This document shows positions 11,925 through 22,232 of a stretch of 64,000 bases of DNA, in pieces. Origin of the DNA: Bryopsis sp. KO-2023 (taxonomy: Eukaryota > Chlorophyta > Ulvophyceae > Bryopsidales > Bryopsidaceae); the NCBI GenBank assembly GCA_030272585.1, contig BSYQ01000008.1, positions 930,001 through 994,000 on the forward strand, read 5' to 3'. Position numbers and translations under genes: made by a program. Under the pieces are notes generated by a model. The model was given only the letters and a program-made list of their open reading frames with translations, had not been told where the DNA came from and ran no database searches. Numbering within the stretch: position 1 is the stretch's first letter; each line of letters opens with the position of its first letter.

Positions 11925-12000
11925 ACAAAGGAGCAGGGGGGAAGCGACATCATGATCGTTGCCTGCAAAAAAAAAATAGAAATTTTTGAAAAAAAAAAAA
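11620..12000 (+). repeat. 80-bp minisatellite with (GAAA)n expansion
   Basis: Four diverged units of about 80 bp each contain a gggggaagcgacatgatgat core followed by cgttgcctgcaaaaaaaa. They lie near 11625, 11700, 11785 and 11935. The third unit is followed by a pure GAAA tetranucleotide run at about 11850-11926. A single related unit lies at 48840-48870. Confidence 0.8.
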
Positions 12001-13700
12001 AAAAAAAATGATAAAAAGGAAGAATGAAAAAAGAATTTAAAAAAATGAAGATTAAAAAAAAAGAAGAAGAAGATTTAAAAAAACAAGAAAAAAAAACAGG
12101 ATGATCTAAAAGAAAAGAGAAGAAGATTTAAAAAAAAAAAAAAAAAAATAACAGGAAAAAAATACTGATAATGATATAAATATAAACTATATTTAAACTA
12201 TTTTATAAAGTAAGACACCTAAAATATTATTTAATGTAGTAAAACTTAAAACGTATGTATTTATATGTTCATTTTTATGCTTTTCTCTACATTTATCTTT
12301 ATATGAAGATAGAAGAAGCAAGAAAGGCGAAGTACAAGAAAATTTTCTGATTGATTTGCGGCGTGTTGATGTTTCTGGGAAAAAGTGTTTAAAAAAAAAA
12401 TAGAGGAAATGCAACAGGTGAACGAAAAGAGCATAGTTTGTTGTAGTTAAGAGGAAAAAAAAGAGTAGAGATAGAAAAAAAATGAAGTCAGGAGAGATTA
12501 AAAGAAAAGAAAACAAGGCAGTGAAAAAAAATGAAGACAGGAGAGATTAAAAGAAATGAAAACAAGATAGTGAAAAAAATGAAACTGATTCCAGGAAAAG
12601 TAGACCTTGTGTGAAAAAAAAATCAAAAAGTCAAAAGAGGAGCTGCTAGATAGATTCTGATCGAGAACATCCAAGGATTGAATGATGAATGGTTACTTTT
12701 TCTCCTGCTAGGAAGAAAAAAAAAAAAAAGGGAAGATCCATTAGATGAGAAGAGAGATGCAAAGGGGAAAAATAAAAGGGAACAGAAAGCGTAGATACAA
12801 AAAAAGTATATTGGATGAAAAAGTAAGAAGAATTGGATTTTCTTTTCCGCATCAGCCTATTTATTGTGTTTAAACTAGATTAGGAAGTAATGCAAGACAG
12901 AAATAGGAGAAAAAGAAAGTGATTGAAATGAAGGGGGGGAAAAAAGAGAAAATGACGAAAAAAAAAAAAAATGAAGGAAAGACAGAAAGAGAAAAAAGAC
13001 GATGTAGCAGGACTGTCAATGAAAAAAAAGAAAAGGAAAGAGAAGAGTAGAGTAGAGAAAAAAAGAAAAAAGAAGGCATTGATGACACTAAGAAAAAAAA
13101 AGAAATCAATATCAGCAGAAAGATATTTTGGGCCGACTGGGGGAGCGAAAACCACCGTTCAGAAGAAGAAAGTGAAAAGGTGAGTCAAGGACTCATAAAC
13201 AGTGGTAGTTTTGTTCAGTCACCACAGAGGTGTTGCGTTCGATTTCAATGCAAGTGCATTCAAAAACTTTTACCTATTTTTTTCTTTATTTTTTCCAACT
13301 GCTTCCCCAGGTGATGGATGCGTCTCAGGGCCCCGACATGGAAATGTGGAAAAAAATGGAAATCAGCATCAACAGATGCCACTTCAAAATTCAAAAGGAA
13401 TCCAGAAAAGAAAAAAAGAGAGAGAGAGAGAAAAAAAAAAGAGAAGAGACTGGTGTGACGAATCACTCCCCCACCAAAAAAAAATAAAAATAATCTGGCC
13501 AAAAAAAAATGATGATTAATTGTAGGAAAAAAAAAAGGCGCAGAAAAAAAAAAGAGAGAGAGAGAAAAGACTGAGAAAAATGAGAGCAGATTAAAAAAAA
13601 AAAATCAGGAAAAATATACATTGTGATGAGCATTAAAAAAAAGAAAAGGGGGCCAAAAAAAATCATGTGGGGATTGAGGAGCACCGGTCTTTTCTCTTTG
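12001..13700. repeat. Purine-rich (+ strand) tract, copy related to 49340-50740
   Basis: The + strand is overwhelmingly A and G, with many A8-A17 runs. Landmarks shared with the second tract are gcatagtttgt (12431 and about 49777) and ggattttcttttccgcatca (12834 and about 50128). The apparent frames here (Lys/Glu/Arg-rich on +, Phe/Ser-rich on -) are composition artefacts. No gene is supported between 11400 and 13790. Confidence 0.75.
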
Positions 13701-13789
13701 CTTGATTCTTTGTGTTTTATTTTCTGAAAGTTCATGTGTTCTGTTTTTTTTCTTCTTTTTTTTCGTATATTGTTGCCCCCACCCCTGCC

Positions 13790-15090
13790 AATGCCAATGG
13801 GGGCAGGTTATGTGTGAATCTCTCCTGCAACACCGCCAGGAACATTAACAATACCTATGAACAAGGTGCCCCAATTCACTCAGATTCATGGGGATCGAAC
13901 GCTCCAGTGTTTATAATGGGCTCTCTGCGGAGGTGGATAAGTTCACCAGCATTCGGATTTCCTGCCAATTTTTGCGGGAGGGAACTATGGGGAATTATCT
14001 CCAAAATATGTGGCGACACTCACGACCCCAACGGAGGCAAAGAATTGTTGAGCAGTTGGGGCCACTTTGACATCGAATCAACCTTCGAGGGCGTTCAGGG
14101 TCCCTGAATCAGGGAGGAAGAGAGTGGAAACTTATGAAATCTTGGTCGAAACCTTGATGACTGATGGAAAGATCACAGAAGTGAGTGAAAAATGAGTTCT
14201 ACTTTTCACTGTCACTGTTTTATATTGACCATGATCCAAGTCGGGCTTATTCCTGACACCACGCAGGACATAAAACGACTTGATTTGACTTGAGTTCCGG
14301 CCAACTTCTTTTTTTTGGGGGGGTAAAAACCTGGTAGAATTCAAGATGGGAAATTCCTGTGTTTGTGTTCTGGACACAAGGTGCATGAGGCAGGATTTGG
14401 TGGATCAAATTCCCAGTCTCATTTCCCGATCCAAGAACGGAGGGATTGATTTTGCAATGTGCAATCTCACGGACAGGCTGCATTCCTCTAGCGGGGAGCG
14501 TGAAAGGGTCCATCGTCATTGTGGAGAGGGGCAACTGCAAGTTTGTTACCAACTTGCATGGAATGCTCAGATAAGAAATGCCTTGGGAGTGACTGTCACT
14601 GATAATTTCCAGCGTGGCCACTTTCAAATGACATCAATTGTGACCACGGATCATCTATCAATCCCCATGGGGGCTGTTTCCCCTCAACATCGGCTGAGAG
14701 CTTTGGGAAATGGTGGAACTGGAGCGTGAGATGGTATGCTTATTTTTTCTATTCTTATTCTTTTTTTAAAATTTTTTCAGATCAGCTTCTCAGCTAGACC
14801 ATTGTAGTTCTGTTTGATTGCCTGTTATGATTTCCAATTTCTTGGCAACACTTACTACGCTTGCTGGTTTTCAGACTCATGGCTTGTTTGTAGTTTTATG
14901 TGGGGTTTTGTATTGCGTACATGAAAGGTGTGGCTTTGGCACATTCGTTCGACCACACTCACATGTTGTGCTGTTTGTCTTGGTGAAGGTGGTTACGGTG
15001 TCTGACTGGACGAATGGATCCGAAATGCTCCTAGGACAACATTGCAGATTTCTCCCCTGGGGGCCCAACACCAGAAGAGAGACATAAAAA
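13790..15090 (+). pseudogene. Subtilisin-like (S8) protease fragment with PA domain, copy 1 (broken)
   Basis: Three protease pieces occur in order. Near 13860-13960 is HSDSWGSNAPV, with GLSAEVDKFT continuing in a shifted frame; it matches the 'HS.SWG...Y......D.F' block that follows the catalytic His in many S8 proteases. Near 14490-14690 is a PA-domain segment (GSVKGSIVIVERGNCKFV...RNALGVTVTDNFQ...LSIPMGAVS), broken by one frameshift after GMLR. Near 15030-15080 is DNIADFSPGGPTPEER, which matches the 'FSSRGPT' region before the catalytic Ser. A donor (gagatg|gta) follows the PA piece. The Asp, His and Ser catalytic exons are not present in this copy. Assignment rests on motif order, which agrees with copies 2 and 3. 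Confidence 0.68.
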
Positions 15091-15109
15091 TATAGATTGT
15101 TGCAGGAAT

Positions 15110-15560
15110 GTCAAAAAAAAAAAGAATAAAAAAAAGGAAAAAGAAGAAAAAAGAGGGAATTGATGGCATTCCAAACAGAAAAAAAGAAATCGAGATCCTC
15201 TTTGATTATTAAAAAAAGAAAAAAAAATTGGCATAGGACTGAGATTTTCCTGACAAAAGCATTGATTTGGAGATAAGGACATGCAAAGGTGGAAAAAATG
15301 AAAATTGCTTTTTTCCGAACCGAGCCCTGGCCCATGACAGAAGCCACTTTACAACATTGAAAAGGAATTTAGTTTAGAAAAAAAAAGGGAGAAAAAAAAG
15401 TGATTCATAAAAAAAACATGGAGAAGAGACTGGTGTGAGGAATCACTCCCCCACCAAAAAAAAAAATGAATAATTGTGGAAAAAATCAAATGGCCAGAAA
15501 AAAAAAGGAGAGAAAAATGAGAAGCAAAAAAAGGGGGCCAAAAAAAAATCATGTGGGGAC
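15110..15560 (+). repeat. Purine-rich intronic tract, unit 1
   Basis: This A/G-rich tract sits between the FSPGGPT piece and the GC-rich exon pair. It shares blocks such as ggaatcactcccccaccaaa and atgtggggactgaggagcac with 20590-21170 and 52890-53490, and with the shorter copy at 13440-13700. Confidence 0.8.
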
Positions 15561-15649
15561 TGAGGAGCACCGGTCTCTTCTCTTTGCTTGATTCTTTGTG
15601 TTTTTATTTGCTGAAATTTCATGTGTTTTTTTATCTATTTTGTATATTG

Positions 15650-16140
15650 TTGCCCCCACCCCTGCTCCCCCCAACACAATGCCAAGGGGGGCCCTAGGAG
15701 TTGTATGTGAAGCTCTCCCGCAACACCGCTAGGAGCAAGAAAGAGCCCTAAATGCCCAAGACATCCTGCTGCAAGGTACTATGTTCACTTTCTATCATCC
15801 CCTCCTAAAACGATTCCTTAACAAAGTTTTTTTTCCTTTGCAATCATGTTAATACTCTACTGACCAACCAGTCTCTTTGTGGGGCAAGGGGGTGATTCTT
15901 TCGAATTACCCCCTTGCCCCAATCTGACCAGGTGACCCGAAGCCGCAGCCGCAGCCGGAGCCGAAGCCGAAGCCGGAGCCGTAGCCTCGAGAGAAGACCA
16001 AGACGGAGTGCGGTGTTGCGGGAGAGGTGTAAAGGAGGGAGAAGATCGAGGGAGGGTGGGCCCCCGATTCAAGGGGAAGAGGGGGGAGCAAAAGCAAGGG
16101 GTGGGGGAAAGGTGGTTACATCTTTCTTCATAATATCGAG
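15650..16140 (+). pseudogene. GC-rich exon pair with intronic hairpin, U1
   Basis: The first piece ends at a donor after ctgcaag (15775). A perfect 12-bp stem, GGGGCAAGGGGG with CCCCCTTGCCCC (15881-15920), lies just before the acceptor at 15931. The second piece (15932-16140) opens with an Arg-Ser codon run from a GCCGGA-type hexanucleotide repeat and ends in PPIQGEEGGAKARGGG before a GTAAGA donor. The kinesin motor exon follows 100 bp later, so this pair is probably an upstream part of the same duplicated gene. The protein is not recognised. Confidence 0.55.
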
Positions 16141-16239
16141 GTAAGAAATGAGCATTAAGGTTAATGGCATTGATTTGAGCATCTGTTAATATGGAAGTAA
16201 TAAAGACATCCCAGCCTGACCAAAAATTAATTCTTACAG

Positions 16240-17035
16240 GTCAATTTTCACATCAACATCCAAACGCTGAAAATCTACAATAAGGTTCTCTCCGCGACCT
16301 CCGGTGGAAACATCAATATGGCCATCTGTTCCACTGTAAGGAGCGGGCTCAATGTCCCGAATGCCGTCCAGAAAGCGGTGGAATGCACAGAGGATGATCG
16401 GGAGGTTGGATATTGGATCCAATGATGGGGCTGTGGGGAATATGAATGATAGGTCCAGTAGGATGCACAGTGGTCTGACTGGAGTGGAAGCCAGTACCAG
16501 CAGGTTGATTGGGGTGCAAACCCACAGCCTTTACTTGGTAGACTTGGCTGGTAGCGACCGAATCGCCAGAAGTCAAGCGACAGGTGAGGGAGTGATTTTG
16601 CTGCTGAAAATTTAATGTAATTATGCTATCTGATATTTTTTATTTCCTGTTGAAATACCACTTCGATTTAGGCCTGGTGGAATGGTTTTTTCAATTTTTT
16701 TAGCTGTCAGGGATGATTCCAATTTTTCTGGACATGGTGTGAATGACAGGTGACCCACATTAACAGTTTGGGGGGTGATGGCAGCTTTGGTTTCCAAAAG
16801 CAACCACGTGCCTTCAGAAATAGCAACCTCAAATACTGCATTTCAGGCCAAGCCAAATCCATGATCTTCATGCACGTTGACCCAGAAATGTTGTCCAGAG
16901 GGGAAACCCTCAATGCATTCATGCTCGGAGCCAGAGTGTTGCAAATCACCCTCGGAGAGGTATACATAAGGAAAAGCTTACTCAATGGCACCCTAATCGC
17001 TGTGTGGCTGTCGTGGGATTACAGAACCAATTAGA
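16240..17035 (+). pseudogene. Kinesin-14-type motor fragment, copy B (broken)
   Basis: Exon 1 (16240-16583) is poorly preserved at its start but retains NVPNAVQKAVE and a clean switch II, YLVDLAGSDRIARSQATG. Exon 2 (16750-16959) has lost most of the NKSLSAL segment and joins directly to GDGSFG; it keeps ISGQAKSMIFMHVDPEM. The sequence after copy B runs straight into the Asp exon of the second protease fragment, which shows the mosaic structure of the array. The P-loop half is absent. Confidence 0.78.
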
Positions 17036-17089
17036 ATCGATGGTCTTTTGTGATGCTAGGTCTGCTGCCCCGCAAGAGCCCTTTTTGAA

Positions 17090-20000
17090 ACCCAATTATC
17101 AGTACACGGGATTCACCCTCAGCTCCACAATTTGCGGGCTAGTGGAATCACACAGTCTGGCATGGCTCCCAAGGACGAAAGTGGTGCGTCGATTCTGCAT
17201 CGACACATCCCATTTGGGCGGCTAAATTTCAAGGAGAGGGTCAAGTCGTCGGTTGTGGATTTAGTGGAATTGATGTGGACAGTTGCTTCCTTTACAGTTC
17301 TGCTTTGAGGTTCAAAGATGGAATTAAGGTGAGCTGCTTTCATGCAAAAGAAAAAGGGAGGGAAGCAGCAGTGGCATGCTCCTTGTTGTTTCTGATACTG
17401 TTTTACCTATCGAAGGAAGTTTTGGTATTTGATGCATAAATATAACATGTTGGACAGCACAGCTTGAGCACAGAGGAAAACTAATTCCAAAAGATTTCAA
17501 TATCTGGGAAAACAGTCTTGGCTAGAACAAGATATCAATCGGTTCAAGTTACAATGTCCTATAGATTAACCTCCACGGAAATAGACAAGAACATTTTAAT
17601 TTCTTTTAATATGGACATTTATTTATTTATTTTGCAGATGCAGTATGCCAATTCACTGAAAGGGGCCGCCTGTTGTAGTACCCTGTTATTATTTGTTGTT
17701 CTGGCCCTATCTGAGCTCAATCTCACCCCTAATAAATTGGCTTGTAGATTTTCGCATCGAAAGAGAAAAATCGGGAAAGCAAGAGATTCTTCGAGAGTCA
17801 TGCACATCGCAAAGTGAAGTACTATCTGGGCACCAGTGCCTGGATAGTACTGCTGATTTTGTGGATATCAATGGGCATGGGGGCCATGTCGTCAGCTCCA
17901 TATTAGGAAACCCTCACCACAACACAGACCCTGAGGCAACTGCAAATGGCGGGGTGGATTCGCAGGCTCGAGTTGCTTTCATAAATCTTGGAGGTGACGA
18001 TTCCAGGTGACTATTCCGCAGCCTCGGAGAAGGACTCCACTATCTGTCGATGCCAGAATGTCCGAGTTACCAGTTTTCACTACTAGCGCTAGTACTGAAA
18101 ATGACTTCCACGTTCATCATTCCACGGTTATTGGAAAAAAGATTTTAGATCTCATTTTCTGAACAATTGTTCACAAGACAAAGATAGATCGCATAAAAAA
18201 ATCTAAAGTTGAAAAAAAAAGTTGAGAGGCTCGTAGCTTCTCACCAAAATTAGTGCATTTTTGGCTTTTTCTGCATAATTGTCTTTTCTACCATATTATG
18301 GTCAGTACCTCAAAAAATAAAATTTTCGAGCTCATAGCATAGATTGTAGGTCAATCCACACCTATTGAGGGTTCTAAGGAAAAAAAGCCGGCCTCGTTTG
18401 ATGTAAAAAACGTTTCGTTAGGTCAATGCAAACTTGATGCATTTTGACAGTTTCTTGCCGTTTCTTGCCGTTGGAACAATGTATTCTACATGTGGACAAC
18501 TTATTGTCGACTAATCTTCAAAACTTTCAGTGTAATGTTTCAAGAGGGATATATTACCTCCAAAGTGATGATTTTGGTGGGAATGAATGTGTTCAGAATG
18601 TGTTCTATGTGCCCATGATTTCTAGGCTATACTTGTTAGAACCCTTCCAAAATATGAAAAAAAATAGAGATTAAGATGTTTTTTAAATAAAGTTTTCATA
18701 TTACGAAGTTTTGCGTTGATATCTTATGATTTTTGTACAATTAAATCGTACATAAGATCACATCTATGATTCAGATAAAATAAACTCCTAGCAAGGAGAT
18801 AGGAGGAGTGCATTAGGATCTAATGTTTGAATTTTGATTTCATTTTTATTTCCCAATACATTCAAGTCATAAGAAAGGTCTGTGCAAAATTTTGGGAAAA
18901 AATATAAAGTTTGAAACAGAAAGTGTGGGGGGGTGAACATCGTTACTAGCGCTAGTAGTTCAGAACTAGCGCTAGTAACCTGGTAACTCGGACAAGAAAC
19001 AGGCTGATGTGATATACATCAAATTAATATACATGCACATATACATTCACAAGGGATTCTCTATTAGGCTTACTTTGTCTTAGATGCAACTATTGAGGGT
19101 TTCCAAAAACTGACTTTTATTTTGTAAGCTAAACATTCATTCAAATTAAACATTCATATATGTATATATTTATAAAACGTTTATTGATTTTCTGTTCGTC
19201 GTTCGATGTCTGTATCTGCGAACCATCTTCACTGCTATGTCCCCCAAGTCTGACCTGGCCTCTTATTGAGTGGTCTTCCAGGTCCATCTGCACTCCCAGG
19301 TAGATGTTACAATTTTGCTACCCGAATACGTACGAACAAGGTGCCTGAATTCACTCAGATTCATGGGGATCGAACGCTCCAGTGTTTATAATGGGCTCTC
19401 TGCGGAGGTGGATAAGTTCACCAGCATTCGGATTTCCTGCCAATTTTTGCGGGAGGGAACTATGGGGAATTATCTCCAAAATATGTGGCGACACTCACGA
19501 CCCCAACGGAGGCAAAGAATTGTCGAGCAGTTGGGGCCACTTTGACATCGGTTCAACCTTTGAGAGCGTTCAGGGAGGAAGAGAGTGGAAACTTATGAAA
19601 TCTTGGTCGAAACCTTGATGACTGATGGAAAGATCACAGAAGTGAGTGAAAAATGAGTTCTCTTTTTCACTGTCGCTCTTTTATGTCGACCATGATCCAA
19701 GTCGTGCTTATTCCTGACACCCACCCAGGACATAAAACAACTTGATTTGACTTGAGTTCCGGCCAACTTCTTTTTTTTGGGGGGGGGAAGCCTGGTAGAA
19801 ATTAAGATGGGAAATTCCTGTGTTTGTGTTCTAGACACAAGGTGCTTGAGGCAGGATTTGGTGGATCAAATTCCCAGTCTCATTTCCCGATCCAAGAACA
19901 GAGGGATTAAATTGGCAAGGTACTATCCCACGGACAGGCTGCATTCCTCTAGCGGGGAGCGTGAAAGGATCCACTGCCATTGTGGACAGGGTGACTGCAA

Positions 20001-20590
20001 GTTTGGGACCAACTTGCGTGGAATGCTCAGATGACAAATGCCTTGGGAGTGATTGTCGTCAATAATTTCCAGCATGTCCACTTTCAAATGACATCAAATG
20101 TGACCACGGATCATCTATCAATCCCCATGGGAGCTATTTATTCCCAGCATCGGCTGAGAGCTTTGGGAAATGGTGGAGCTGGAGCGTGAGATGGTAAGCT
20201 TATTTTTTCCGTATTAATATTATTTTATTTATCGTTTTCAGATCAGCCTCTCAGCTGAACCATTGCTGTAGTTCGGTGTGATTGCCTGTTATGATTTCCA
20301 ATTTCTTGGCAACACTTACTACGCTTGCTGGTTTTCATACTCATGGCTTGTTTGTAGTTTTCTGTGGGGTTTTGTATTGCGTACATGAAAGGTGTGGCTT
20401 TGGCACATTTGTTCGACCACACTCACATGTTGTGCTGTTTGTCTTGGTGAAGGTGGTTAAGGTGTCTGACTGGACGAATGGATCCAAAATACTCCTGTGA
20501 CAACATTGCACAGGAGTATGCAATTCTCCTCTGGAGGCCCAACACCAGAAGAAAGATATAAAAATATAGATTGTTGCAAGAATGTTGATA
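17090..20590 (+). pseudogene. Subtilisin-like (S8) protease fragment with PA domain, copy 2 (most complete, broken)
   Basis: Pieces appear in family order. At 17220-17330 is GEGQVVGCGFSGIDVDSCF, the Asp region, ending at a donor (attaag|gtgagc). At 17820-18008 is DFVDINGHGGHVVSSILGN followed by QARVAFINLGGD, the His region with HGGH in place of the usual HGTH, ending in a GTGAC donor. At 19330-19580 lies the HSDSWGS block. At 19930-20190 is the PA domain (GSVKGSTAIVDRGDCKF in its frame), broken after GMLR. At 20510-20570 is the FSSGGPTPEER block. The catalytic Ser exon is not seen. An inverted-repeat element fills the intron after the His exon. Stops and frameshifts make a functional product unlikely. 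Confidence 0.7.
18059..18994. mobile_element. Non-autonomous terminal-inverted-repeat element (936 bp)
   Basis: Both ends carry the same perfect 15-bp inverted repeat, TGTCCGAGTTACCAG. The element is flanked by AGAA on the left (18055-18058) and AGAA on the right (18995-18998), which looks like a 4-bp target duplication. The 12-bp palindrome ACTAGCGCTAGT occurs once near the left end and twice near the right end. The interior is AT-rich with no transposase-like frame. It sits in an intron of the second protease fragment. Superfamily is not assigned. Confidence 0.72.
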
Positions 20591-21170
20591 GAAAAAAGTT
20601 ATTGAAAAAAGGGAAAGAGAAGAAAAAAGAAGGAATTGATGACATTCCAAACAGAAAAAAAAAAAAAAAAAAATCGATATGGAGAGATACTCTTTGATAA
20701 AAAAAATTGGCATAGGACTGAGATTTTTTCTGACAAAAGCATTGATCTGGAGATAAGGACATGCAAAGGTGGAAAAAATGAAAATTGCTTCTTTCCGAAC
20801 CAAGCCCTGGCCCATGACAGATGCCACTTTACAAAACAAAAGGCATTTAGTTCAGAAAAAAAAAGAGGAGCACAAAAAAAAGAGAAGCAAAAAAAAAAGG
20901 GAAGCATAACAAAAAGGAGAAGAGACTGGTGTGAGGAATCACTCCCCCCACACAAAAAAAAGGAAAAAAAATTGGCCCAAAAATAATTGTGACTAATTGT
21001 AGGAAAAATCAAGGTGGCACAGAAAAAAAAAAGAGAGAGAGGAGCGAGAAAAATGAGAGGAGATTTGAAAAAAAAAAAGTTCAGAAAAAATATAGGTTGT
21101 GATGAGTATCAAAAAAAAAAAAGGGGCAAAAAAAAAATCATGTGGGGACTGAGGAGCACCGGTCTCTTCT
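20590..21170 (+). repeat. Purine-rich intronic tract, unit 2
   Basis: This is the same arrangement and the same shared blocks as at 15110-15560, and again the purines are on the + strand. It includes an A19-type run near 20660. Confidence 0.8.
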
Positions 21171-21235
21171 TTTTGCTTGATTCTTTGTGTTTATATTTTC
21201 TGAAATTTCATGTGTTTTTTTTCTATTTTTGTATA

Positions 21236-21746
21236 TCGTTGCCCCCACCCCTGCTCCCCCTCACACAATGCCAAGGGGGGCCCAAGGGGTTGTATGTGAA
21301 GCTCTCCCGCAACACCGCTAGGAACAAGAAAGAGCCCCAAATGCCCAAGATCTTCTGCTGCAAGGTACTGTGCTCACTTTCTAAAAAAAAACATAAGATT
21401 CCTTATAAAGTTTTTTTTTTTTTTTTTTTTTTTAAGCTTTCCTTCGCTATCATGTAAATTCATTTCCAATGCACTCTACTAACCAACCAGCCTCATTGTG
21501 GGGCAAGGGGGTGATTCTTTGGAATTGCCCCCTTGCCCCAATCTGACCAGGTGACCCGAAGCCGCAGCCGGAGCCGGAGCCTCAAGAGAAGATTGAAGCC
21601 AGTCCAAGATGGAGTGCGGTGTTGCGGGAGAGGTGTGGAGGAGGGAGAAGATCGAGGGAGGGTGGGCCCCCGATTCAAGGGGAAGGGGGGGGAGCAAAAG
21701 CAAGGGGTGGGGGAAAGGTGGCTACATCTTTTTCCATCTTATCGAG
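21236..21746 (+). pseudogene. GC-rich exon pair with intronic hairpin, U2
   Basis: The first piece ends at a donor after ctgcaag (21364). The hairpin GGGGCAAGGGGG/CCCCCTTGCCCC spans 21500-21539. The second piece is 21551-21746, ending atcgag|gtaag. The Arg-Ser hexanucleotide run is shorter than in U1, and the PPIQGEEGG frame is shifted here. The kinesin copy C motor exon follows at 22233; 21750-22230 holds only intron-like sequence. Confidence 0.55.
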
Positions 21747-22232
21747 GTAAGAAATGAGCTTGGGGATGATATTTTTTGCTTTTATTAATTTTCTAGTTCT
21801 TTCCCGACTGGTGTTTTCGAGCATGTACATATGGAAATTTTTTGCATTGTTTTTTTTTTTGGTTTCTCAACTAGATGTGAATGTGTTTTCTTTTCCAGGT
21901 ATCCATTCCAAGATGGAACTTGGTTTTCTGAATGTGGTTGGAGGGATTGAGGGTTAAGAAAAAAGGCTGGTCCTGGACTCCATGACCCATATCATTTTCC
22001 CAATAAAAGAGTCAGCATCCCTGACTTTGTTTTCAAACAGCTTCAATGGCAGGTAGGAATCAAACTCTTATTTTCAAGATCAAACGTGCTCCATGAAACG
22101 CGTTCCTTCAAAGCCTTAATCTTTGTGGATAAACAGGTCGCGCTTCATTCATTTTAATGGCATTGATTTGAGCATCTGTTGATATGGAAGTAATAGAGAC
22201 ATCCCAGCCTGATAAAAAATTTATTCTTATAG

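Noticed and set aside
11805-12011. Lys/Glu/Arg-repeat frames in the GAAA run and other purine tracts (also 49255-49548)
   Set aside because: Composition artefact of GAAA and GGAAGA repeats; no start context, splice context or family resemblance.
15914-16144. SR-rich frame resembling a splicing factor
   Set aside because: The Arg-Ser run comes from a GCCGGA-type hexanucleotide repeat that varies between U1, U2 and U3, and no RNA-recognition motif is present nearby.
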